Shown in pieces: positions 1 to 4,156 of a DNA stretch of 5,529 bases. The stretch comes from Candidatus Binataceae bacterium (GTDB taxonomy: Bacteria; Desulfobacterota; Binatia; Binatales; Binataceae). The stretch lies in assembly GCA_030042765.1 (NCBI GenBank), contig JASHZA010000407.1, positions 1 through 5,529 of the forward strand. The letters are read 5' to 3'. Each line of letters begins with the position of its first letter. The stretch's first letter is position 1. The notes below the pieces were generated by a model. It was not told the DNA's origin. It made no database searches and saw only the letters and a program-made list of their open reading frames with translations. The translations under genes and the position numbers were made by a program.

Positions 1-153
1 GCGTACGACGATGAAATCCCATTCCTGGCTGTTACCGGGACTCGATGCGCGGGTGGCGGCGTAGATCACCCGTTCGATCAACTCCTGCGGCACCGGGTCG
101 GGCCTCAGGTAACGAGCCGCACTGCAGGTTTCCATCGCTTCGATGACATCCAT
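1..153 (-). CDS. Nitroreductase family protein, N-terminal part (runs off left edge)
   Basis: Reading the minus strand from the ATG at 153 gives 51 open codons to the window edge. The peptide starts MDVIEAMETCSAARYLRPDP and continues with PVPQELIERVIYAATRAS and then SPGNSQEWDFIVVR. This is the N-terminal pattern of the FMN-dependent nitroreductase superfamily: a short helix, an Arg-containing loop before 'YLRPDPVP', a helix, then the 'AxSxxNxQxWxF' FMN-site segment (residues 37-48). Such enzymes use NAD(P)H to reduce nitro groups, quinones or enones in the cytoplasm; the substrate cannot be told from this piece. The start is supported by a good Shine-Dalgarno, AGGGAGAG at 167-160, six bases upstream. 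The usual first Arg of the RxxR FMN-phosphate motif is Ser11 here (S-A-A-R). The gene is divergent from the phosphofructokinase gene. Family assignment is firm despite the short length. Confidence 0.85.
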   Translation of the reverse strand, partial: MDVIEAMETCSAARYLRPDPVPQELIERVIYAATRASSPGNSQEWDFIVVR

Positions 154-190
154 AGTCGTCTCTCCCTATACACTCCGATTTCCAACCCGG

Positions 191-219
191 CTTGTAGGCC
201 AAACGGCCGCCCTCGGCAA
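191..219 (-). promoter_or_regulatory. Candidate sigma-70-type promoter for the nitroreductase gene
   Basis: On the minus strand, TTGCCG (219-214, four of six to TTGACA) and TACAAG (196-191, four of six to TATAAT) are separated by exactly 17 bases. Transcription would start near 184, giving a leader of about 30 bases that contains the Shine-Dalgarno at 167-160. The match is moderate and was picked by eye, so it remains a candidate. Confidence 0.35.
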
Positions 220-239
220 GGTTTTGGCCGATTTTGGTC
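197..239. promoter_or_regulatory. Candidate operator: inverted and direct repeats over the nitroreductase promoter
   Basis: GGCCAAA (197-203) and TTTGGCC (223-229) form a perfect 7-base inverted repeat with a 19-base centre. The right arm is part of a direct repeat, TTTTGGCC (222-229) then TTTTGGTC (232-239), which are 10 bases apart and so on one face of the helix. The arms cover the spacer and the upstream edge of the candidate nitroreductase promoter. That position fits a repressor site, but no regulator gene is in view and the arms are short. Confidence 0.3.
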
Positions 240-407
240 CACGGCGTTACCCGGTTTTCGCATCTGGTGGGCACGCCACACAATGCACACGCCTCCTCCT
301 TCGACCCGAACGGCGGTGAATTTTTCGCGAGGTTTTGTCGGCAAACTTGCGCAGTATTCGTTCGCTTGGAGACTCGTGCTAGGAATCGATCAGAGGGTTC
401 TCGAAGC

Positions 408-1682
408 ATGAGACGCGACGGCCACAGGGAAACGCTTGCGATCCTGGTCGGCGGCGGCCCGGCACCAGGAATCAACGGAGTGATTGCCTCGGCTACGATC
501 GAGGCGGTTAATTGCGGCCTGCGGGTACTGGGCCTGCGTGAAGGCTACAGATGGCTGGTGGGGGGCGACACCACTCACGTGGTGGAGCTCAAGATCGAAG
601 ACGTCAGCCGAATTCACTTTAACGGCGGCTCGATCCTGCGTACTTCGCGAACCAATCCCGCACGGGACGACACCAGCCTCGAGCGTGTGATACGCACGCT
701 GATGCTGCTCGACGTGCGCTACTTGGTCTGCATCGGGGGCGACGATACGACCTTCGGCGCGGCCCAGATAGCCGAGATGACCAAGGGACGAATCGGTGTC
801 GCGACGGTGCCGAAAACGATCGACAACGATTTGCCGCTACCGGAAAACGCGCCGACGTTCGGCTTCGAGACGGCGCGCGCGGTGGGGTCGACCATCATCG
901 AATCCTTGATGGAAGACGCGCGGACGACGGGCAGGTGGTACCTTGCGGTCTCGATGGGCCGCAAGTCGGGATTTCTCGCTCTGGCGATGTGCAAGTCGGC
1001 AGGAGCGACGTTGGCGGTCATCCCGGAGGAGTTCCGCGGCGAGAAGTTCGACCTCGGCATCGTGGTCGACACGATCGTGGGAGCGATCGTGAAGCGGCGC
1101 GCGTCAGGTCATGATAACGGCGTTGCGGTAATAGCCGAAGGCATTGCAGAGCGCGTCGACACCAGCATGTTGCCGGTCGCGCCCGGTTCCGAACGCGACG
1201 CTTACGGCCACGTGCGGATCGCGGACCTCGCGCTGGGCGGGTTGGTACGGGACCGCGTGCGCGCGGCGGTGAGCGAGTTGGGACTGGGCATCAATGTCGT
1301 GAACAAGGACATCGGTTATGAGCTGCGCTGCGCGAAGCCAGTACCATTCGACGCGGAGTATACGCGCACGCTCGGTTACGGCGCGGTGCGCTATCTGCTC
1401 GGCGGGGGATCGGGTGCGCTTATCGCGATTACCGGCGGACGGGTAACGCCGGTCAACCTCGACCAACTGCTCGATCCCGAGACCGGGCGCATCCGGATAC
1501 GGATGGTGGACGTTTCGACCGAGTCGTACCAGGTCGCGCGATCGTACATGATCAGGCTGGAGCCGTGGGACCTGGAGGAGCCGATGCTGTCGCGGCTCGC
1601 GGCGCATACGAATCTGTCGGCGGAAGCGTTCAAAGCCAGATTCGAGCCGGTCGTAGAGGCGACGGCGCCATACAAGAGCTGA
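408..1682 (+). CDS. pfp: 6-phosphofructokinase, pyrophosphate-dependent type
   Basis: This 424-residue cytoplasmic enzyme phosphorylates fructose 6-phosphate to fructose 1,6-bisphosphate in glycolysis; PPi-dependent members work in both directions. Visible family motifs: GGGPAPGIN (15-23, phosphate-donor loop), GGDDT (110-114), PKTIDND (135-141, catalytic Asp in TIDND), MGRKSG (183-188), IPEE (205-208), EGI (244-246), GYELRC (303-308) and YTRTLGYGAV (318-327). ATP-dependent enzymes have GGDG and PGTIDND; Asp after GGD and Lys before TIDND are the established PPi-type residues, and both are present. An in-frame extension back to 234 exists, but it has no family resemblance. I chose 408 because homology begins there and AGAGGG lies at 392-397, ten bases upstream. 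It appears to be a single-gene unit with its own terminator. Family assignment is very secure; PPi use is inferred from two residues. Confidence 0.93.
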   Translation: MRRDGHRETLAILVGGGPAPGINGVIASATIEAVNCGLRVLGLREGYRWLVGGDTTHVVELKIEDVSRIHFNGGSILRTSRTNPARDDTSLERVIRTLMLLDVRYLVCIGGDDTTFGAAQIAEMTKGRIGVATVPKTIDNDLPLPENAPTFGFETARAVGSTIIESLMEDARTTGRWYLAVSMGRKSGFLALAMCKSAGATLAVIPEEFRGEKFDLGIVVDTIVGAIVKRRASGHDNGVAVIAEGIAERVDTSMLPVAPGSERDAYGHVRIADLALGGLVRDRVRAAVSELGLGINVVNKDIGYELRCAKPVPFDAEYTRTLGYGAVRYLLGGGSGALIAITGGRVTPVNLDQLLDPETGRIRIRMVDVSTESYQVARSYMIRLEPWDLEEPMLSRLAAHTNLSAEAFKARFEPVVEATAPYKS

Positions 1683-1702
1683 AGCGATCGGCTTTTATTT
1701 TT
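1674..1702 (+). terminator. Intrinsic terminator of the phosphofructokinase gene
   Basis: Bases 1674-1682 (AAGAGCTGA, containing the stop codon) pair with 1688-1696 (TCGGCTTTT): nine pairs including two G-U, around a five-base loop AGCGA. The T-rich run TTTTATTTTT spans 1693-1702. The stem has few G-C pairs but the U tail is strong, and it sits exactly at the gene end. Confidence 0.6.
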
Positions 1703-1800
1703 AACGCAGCTCGCGGACTCGCCTGCTCGCTCCGCGCGGCAGCCGCGCTCCGCTGGCTGGCTTGCGCGACGGCGCACGCGCTGCGCTAAAATCATAAAGC
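1691..1800. repeat. 110-bp imperfect palindromic element between two genes
   Basis: The outer arms, GCTTTTATTTTTAACGCAGC (1691-1710) and the reverse complement of 1780-1800, agree over most of about 20 bases with small gaps. The core holds a perfect 7-base palindrome around one A (GCGCGGC 1734-1740, GCCGCGC 1742-1748). CTCGC recurs at 1710, 1718 and 1726, an exact 8-base period. The left arm overlaps the U tail of the upstream terminator, so part of the symmetry may be coincidental. It could be a REP/MITE-like repeat or simply a structured spacer; copy number cannot be judged from one window. Confidence 0.4.
1762..1792 (+). promoter_or_regulatory. Candidate promoter for the fatty-acid hydroxylase gene (leaderless)
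   Basis: TAAAAT (1787-1792, five of six to TATAAT) ends eight bases before the ATG at 1801. TTGCGC (1762-1767) upstream gives a 19-base spacer, which is long. A start site six to eight bases after the -10 box would fall at about 1799-1801, producing an mRNA with almost no leader. This agrees with the absence of a Shine-Dalgarno and with the in-frame stop at 1795-1797. Confidence 0.35.
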
Positions 1801-2319
1801 ATGGAGCGGGTGGCGATTTTCAGCGCGGGGTTGTTCACGTGGACGCTGGTCGAGTATGCGATCCACGCCTGGCTGAGCCATACGTTCAAGACGTTCGCGA
1901 CCCCGCTCCACGACGTTCATCATCGGGACCCGCACGCGGTCTTCACGATCGGGGCATGGATTCCGATCGCGGTAAGCTGGATCGCCGGTTTCGCGATGTT
2001 CGGATGGGGTCCCGGGATGATCTTTTTCACCGGGATAGCGGCGGGGTTCGCCGCGTACGAAGCGATCCACTACCGCGTGCACTTCTCGACTCCAAGTTGC
2101 CGCGCCGAGGCGCATCTGCGGATGCGCCACCTGGTCCATCACCACGGCGAGCCGCTGGCATGCTTTGGAGTCACGTCGGAATTGTGGGATTTGATCTTCG
2201 GCACCGAACTGATCGGCGAGCCGATGGCGGCAAATTGTGCGAGGGTGGCAAATCTGCCGCCGCTGGCGGGCGCAACCAACGTGCGCAAGCTCTTCCGGTT
2301 CGGCGGGGCCGACGGCTAG
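1801..2319 (+). CDS. Fatty-acid hydroxylase / sterol desaturase family membrane protein
   Basis: This 172-residue protein carries the eight-or-more-histidine di-iron signature of the FA_hydroxylase superfamily (Scs7/ERG3/CrtZ-like): EYAIHAWLSH (18-26 region, His22 and His26), HDVHH (37-41), HYRVH (90-94) and HLRMRHLVHHH (105-115), followed by the typical tail FGVTSELWDLIFGT (122-135). Hydrophobic stretches at about 4-25, 49-69 and 70-89 make it an inner-membrane protein with the histidines facing the cytoplasm. Such enzymes use O2 to hydroxylate or desaturate lipid chains, sterols or carotenoids; the length fits bacterial fatty-acid hydroxylases, but the substrate is not determined. An in-frame TAA at 1795-1797 rules out a longer protein. 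No Shine-Dalgarno precedes ATG 1801, suggesting leaderless translation. It is 118 bases from the upstream gene and separated from it by a terminator. Confidence 0.9.
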   Translation: MERVAIFSAGLFTWTLVEYAIHAWLSHTFKTFATPLHDVHHRDPHAVFTIGAWIPIAVSWIAGFAMFGWGPGMIFFTGIAAGFAAYEAIHYRVHFSTPSCRAEAHLRMRHLVHHHGEPLACFGVTSELWDLIFGTELIGEPMAANCARVANLPPLAGATNVRKLFRFGGADG

Positions 2320-2328
2320 AAGCACGAA

Positions 2329-2356
2329 GGGCCGGTCCACTTTCGTGGATCGGCCC
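2329..2356 (+). terminator. Strong hairpin after the fatty-acid hydroxylase gene
   Basis: GGGCCGGTCCAC (2329-2340) pairs with GTGGATCGGCCC (2345-2356) around the tetraloop TTTC: twelve pairs with one G-U. It begins nine bases after the stop codon. The following bases are CCCTCTTCCTCC, not a T run, so it may need Rho or act as a 3'-end stabiliser rather than as a classical intrinsic terminator. Confidence 0.6.
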
Positions 2357-2520
2357 CCCTCTTCCTCCGTCCCCCTACCTCTACTGCGGATATCGCCGGC
2401 TCAACCGCCCATTTTTAGCGGCTTTCCACTTCCATCCACCCAATCCTCACCACACCATCCAGCAAACCCCGCGTCACAACCGCCAAACCTCCGCACCACC
2501 GCGACGCTTACCGCAGTCAG
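2357..2520 (+). promoter_or_regulatory. Candidate Rho-utilisation (C>G) region
   Basis: RNA made from the plus strand here would be C-rich, very G-poor and hardly structured, with many pyrimidine-C dinucleotides; 2422-2461 lacks G altogether. A C-over-G bubble just beyond a gene end is the known signature of Rho loading sites. It follows a hairpin that lacks a U tail, so Rho could complete termination before transcription reaches the convergent acyl-CoA dehydrogenase gene. Function is inferred from composition alone. Confidence 0.4.
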
Positions 2521-2584
2521 CCCCGGTCCCCTTACCGGAGCCGTCAACCTCGGATAGGGGTTGAAGCAAGAACCAAACCAGAGG

Positions 2585-2640
2585 AAAAGTGCCAACTTTT
2601 GGGGCTGTTTAGCCGCCAGAGAGTGGCGGATGGCATCCGC
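2585..2640. other. Cluster of small hairpins, two of them mutually exclusive
   Basis: AAAAGT/ACTTTT (2585-2590, 2595-2600), GGCT/AGCC (2603-2606, 2611-2614), CCGCCA/TGGCGG (2613-2618, 2624-2629) and GCGGAT/ATCCGC (2626-2631, 2635-2640) are all perfect. The third and fourth share 2626-2629 and cannot both form fully. This lies 78 bases or more beyond the 3' end of the acyl-CoA dehydrogenase gene (minus strand). It may be 3'-UTR structure, a terminator region or a small structured RNA; I recognise no known RNA family. Confidence 0.4.
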
Positions 2641-2717
2641 GCAACATGCTTGTCGCAATCCAGAACATGGCCAGAGCGCCGGAAGTACTCGTAAGAGGTC
2701 TACACCGAAAACACGGA

Positions 2718-3866
2718 TCAGACGGGATTGCGCGCCAGCAGCCCTCGCGCGATTACCAGCGCCTGGATTTCGTTGGTACCCTCGCCGATCATCATCAGCG
2801 GAGCGTCACGATAGTAGCGCTCGACCGGAAATTCGGCCATGAAACCGTAGCCGCCGAGCACGCGCATCGCGTCGAGGGTCATTTTGGCGCAGGCTTCGGA
2901 GGCGAACAGCTTGGCCATCCCGGCCTCGACGTCGCAGCGTTCGCCGGCGTCCTTTTTGAGAGCGGCGTTCTCGACCATCAGCTTGGCCGCCTGAAGGCGG
3001 GTGCCCATATCGGCAAGCATCAGTTGGACAGCCTGATGCTGTGCAATGGGCTTGCCGAACGCGGTGCGCTGTTGCGCGTAGCGGATTGCGGCGTCGAAGG
3101 CGGCCTGCCCTACCCCGACCGCACGCGCGGCGACGTTGATGCGGCCGACCTCGAGCGCGCTCATCACCTGCTTGAAGCCCTGGCCCTCGCGTCCGCCGAT
3201 GAGATTCGCGGCGGGCACGTCGAGTTCCTCGAGCTGCACCTCGCAGGTATCGATGCCCTTGTAGCCAAGCTTCTTCAACTGGCGGCTGACGGTGGGGCCG
3301 CGATCGTTCTTCTCGACCGCGAACATGCTGATCCCGGCGTAGGCGGGCTCGGCCTTCGGGTTGGTCTTGGCGGCGACGGCGAGCATCGTGCCGTGGCGCG
3401 CGTTGGTGATAAACATCTTGCTGCCGGAAAGGACGTAGTTGTCGCCCAGGCGGGTGGCGGTCGTGCGAATCGACTGCACGTCGCTGCCGGCGTGCGGCTC
3501 GGTCAGAGCGAGTCCGCCGCGCTTTTCGCCCGAGGCCATCGCGGGCAGGAAGCGATTCTTCTGATCCTCGGTGCCGTGATTGGCGATGATGTAGGCCATG
3601 ATCAGGTGGCTGTTGATGACGCCGGCGAGGCTCATCCATCCGCGCGACAGTTCGGCCATGATACGGGCGTAGCTGATGAAGCTGAGGCCGAGGCCGCCGT
3701 AGTTCTCGGGGATGGTCGCACCGAAGAGGCCGAGTTCTTTCATTTTGGTGACCAGCGCGTGCGGGTACTCGTCGTTATGTTCAAGTTCGCCGGCGGCGGG
3801 GATTACGTCGCGGTCGACGAAGCGGCGCACGGCTTCGACAATTTCGCGGTCGAGGGATTCATCCAT
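2718..3866 (-). CDS. Acyl-CoA dehydrogenase
   Basis: This complete 382-residue FAD enzyme oxidises an acyl-CoA thioester to the trans-2-enoyl-CoA, passing electrons to ETF, in fatty-acid, branched-chain or ring-derived acyl-CoA breakdown. Domain order is normal: N-terminal helices (about 1-115), beta domain with ALTEPHAGSD (120-129) and SGSKMFITNA (147-156), then the C-terminal helical domain with RTAFGKPI (267-274), LGGYGF (337-342) and IGEGTNEIQ (360-368). Glu362 in GEGT is the expected catalytic base, as in medium- and short-chain enzymes; the alternative helix-G site used by isovaleryl-type enzymes is Gly241. The signature position usually Gln/Glu before LGG is Arg335. Chain-length preference cannot be read. 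No in-frame start exists just upstream of ATG 3866; the only Shine-Dalgarno, AAAGGA at 3885-3880, is 13 bases away. It is divergent from the amidohydrolase gene. Confidence 0.95.
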   Translation of the reverse strand: MDESLDREIVEAVRRFVDRDVIPAAGELEHNDEYPHALVTKMKELGLFGATIPENYGGLGLSFISYARIMAELSRGWMSLAGVINSHLIMAYIIANHGTEDQKNRFLPAMASGEKRGGLALTEPHAGSDVQSIRTTATRLGDNYVLSGSKMFITNARHGTMLAVAAKTNPKAEPAYAGISMFAVEKNDRGPTVSRQLKKLGYKGIDTCEVQLEELDVPAANLIGGREGQGFKQVMSALEVGRINVAARAVGVGQAAFDAAIRYAQQRTAFGKPIAQHQAVQLMLADMGTRLQAAKLMVENAALKKDAGERCDVEAGMAKLFASEACAKMTLDAMRVLGGYGFMAEFPVERYYRDAPLMMIGEGTNEIQALVIARGLLARNPV

Positions 3867-3879
3867 TGGGGGTGAACAT
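3859..3879 (-). other. Possible six-codon upstream ORF overlapping the acyl-CoA dehydrogenase start
   Basis: ATG at 3879 opens MFTPNG with its stop TGA at 3861-3859, so it overlaps the ATG of the dehydrogenase (3866) in another frame. AAAGGA directly abuts this ATG, which is too close for efficient initiation, while it is 13 bases from the real start. It may be chance or may couple translation by re-initiation. Confidence 0.2.
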
Positions 3880-3893
3880 TCCTTTCGTGAGGG

Positions 3894-3914
3894 GCGGGAG
3901 GGTGGAGGTCCCGC
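3894..3914 (-). promoter_or_regulatory. Hairpin in the presumed leader of the acyl-CoA dehydrogenase mRNA
   Basis: GCGGGA (3894-3899) and TCCCGC (3909-3914) form a perfect six-pair stem with a nine-base loop. It lies just upstream of the AAAGGA ribosome-binding site and downstream of the weak promoter candidate at 3926-3954, so it would be in the 5' leader. A regulatory role is only a possibility. Confidence 0.3.
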
Positions 3915-3925
3915 AGTGGCGTCAG

Positions 3926-3954
3926 GGTATCAAATTGGAGAAGGCTCCCGCCAA
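3926..3954 (-). promoter_or_regulatory. Weak promoter candidate for the acyl-CoA dehydrogenase gene
   Basis: On the minus strand TTGGCG (3954-3949) and GATACC (3931-3926) are 17 bases apart. Each box has only three of six consensus bases, but the spacing and the distance (about 50 bases) to the start codon are suitable. Confidence 0.2.
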
Positions 3955-4008
3955 TCGGAGGTTCGCCGGGCAGATAATTGCGGACGGAGCCAAGCCGGCG
4001 ATCGGCGG

Positions 4009-4037
4009 TTCAGCTCAGGATCGCAAACCGCTATTTT
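4009..4037 (+). promoter_or_regulatory. Candidate promoter for the amidohydrolase gene
   Basis: TTCAGC (4009-4014) and TATTTT (4032-4037, four of six to TATAAT) are separated by 17 bases. A start near 4044 would give a leader of about 113 bases containing the inverted repeats at 4059-4099. The -35 match is weak (three of six). Confidence 0.3.
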
Positions 4038-4043
4038 CCGCCC

Positions 4044-4070
4044 ATGAAGTACACGCTGGAAGATCTTTGA
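4044..4070 (+). other. Possible eight-codon leader ORF (MKYTLEDL)
   Basis: ATG AAG TAC ACG CTG GAA GAT CTT TGA lies between the promoter candidate and the amidohydrolase gene. It has no Shine-Dalgarno, but the predicted transcript start falls about on its ATG. Its last codons form the 5' arm of the inverted repeat at 4059-4088. It could be a leader peptide, a gene remnant or chance. Confidence 0.2.
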
Positions 4071-4099
4071 GCGAGAGGCTTGATCTTCGCGCAAAGCCT
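4059..4099 (+). promoter_or_regulatory. Interleaved inverted repeats: possible H-type pseudoknot or two-state leader
   Basis: GAAGATC (4059-4065) pairs perfectly with GATCTTC (4082-4088). AGGCTT (4076-4081), which sits in that loop, pairs perfectly with AAGCCT (4094-4099). The arms interleave with zero bases between 4081 and 4082, the geometry of a coaxially stacked H-type pseudoknot with loops of 10 and 5 bases; otherwise the two stems compete. The element lies 57 bases upstream of the amidohydrolase start. No known riboswitch consensus is recognised, and it could also be two DNA operators. Confidence 0.35.
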
Positions 4100-4136
4100 G
4101 AAATACTTGGGGTTTAGGCCAGGTTACGAATCAAAA

Positions 4137-4148
4137 CTCGAATCGAGG
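4137..4148 (+). promoter_or_regulatory. Ribosome-binding site of the amidohydrolase gene inside a small palindrome
   Basis: GAGG at 4145-4148 lies eight bases before ATG 4157 and supports that start. It overlaps the palindrome CTCGA-A-TCGAG (4137-4147). CGAATCGA occurs here (4139-4146) and again at 4163-4170, with CGAATC also at 4127. Confidence 0.45.
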
Positions 4149-4156
4149 CGATCGAA

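Larger units (their letters stand above)
2320..2717. other. Gene-free convergent spacer, C-rich/G-poor on the plus strand
   Basis: About 400 bases lie between the 3' ends of the hydroxylase and acyl-CoA dehydrogenase genes. I see no convincing gene: the short open frames here have low-complexity Pro/Arg/Thr-rich products and no family motif. After the terminal hairpin, roughly 2357-2520 is pyrimidine-rich on the plus strand and includes 40 bases (2422-2461) without a single G. From 2523 to 2640 small hairpins follow one another. From 2641 to 2717 I see nothing recognisable. Confidence 0.7.

Noticed and set aside
234..407. 58-residue N-terminal extension of the phosphofructokinase
   Set aside because: The sequence has no family resemblance, it lies upstream of the donor-loop motif at its normal distance from ATG 408, and the Shine-Dalgarno AGAGGG fits 408.
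32..475. 147-codon minus-strand frame across the left intergenic region
   Set aside because: It overlaps the nitroreductase N-terminus in a different frame and runs antisense into the phosphofructokinase gene; no motif is visible.
1839..2564. 241-codon plus-strand frame overlapping the fatty-acid hydroxylase
   Set aside because: The hydroxylase frame has all the conserved His motifs; this one is Arg/Pro-rich and continues through a hairpin and the G-poor spacer without any motif.
2401..2658. 85-codon minus-strand frame in the convergent spacer
   Set aside because: It reads through the G-rich complement of the C-rich tract, giving a Gly/Trp/Val-rich product. There is no Shine-Dalgarno or family motif, and composition explains it better than coding.
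2523..2717. Known RNA genes (RNase P RNA, SRP RNA, tmRNA, 6S, tRNA)
   Set aside because: I looked for their conserved cores (for example the GAGGAAAGTCC block of RNase P RNA or a T-loop) and found none; the AGAGGAAAAGTGCC stretch only superficially resembles the former.
2646..3875. 409-codon open frame antisense to the whole acyl-CoA dehydrogenase gene
   Set aside because: It mirrors the GC-rich codon pattern of the real gene on the other strand. Its product is Gly/Ala/His/Val-rich with no domain, and such antisense frames of acyl-CoA dehydrogenases are a known artefact.
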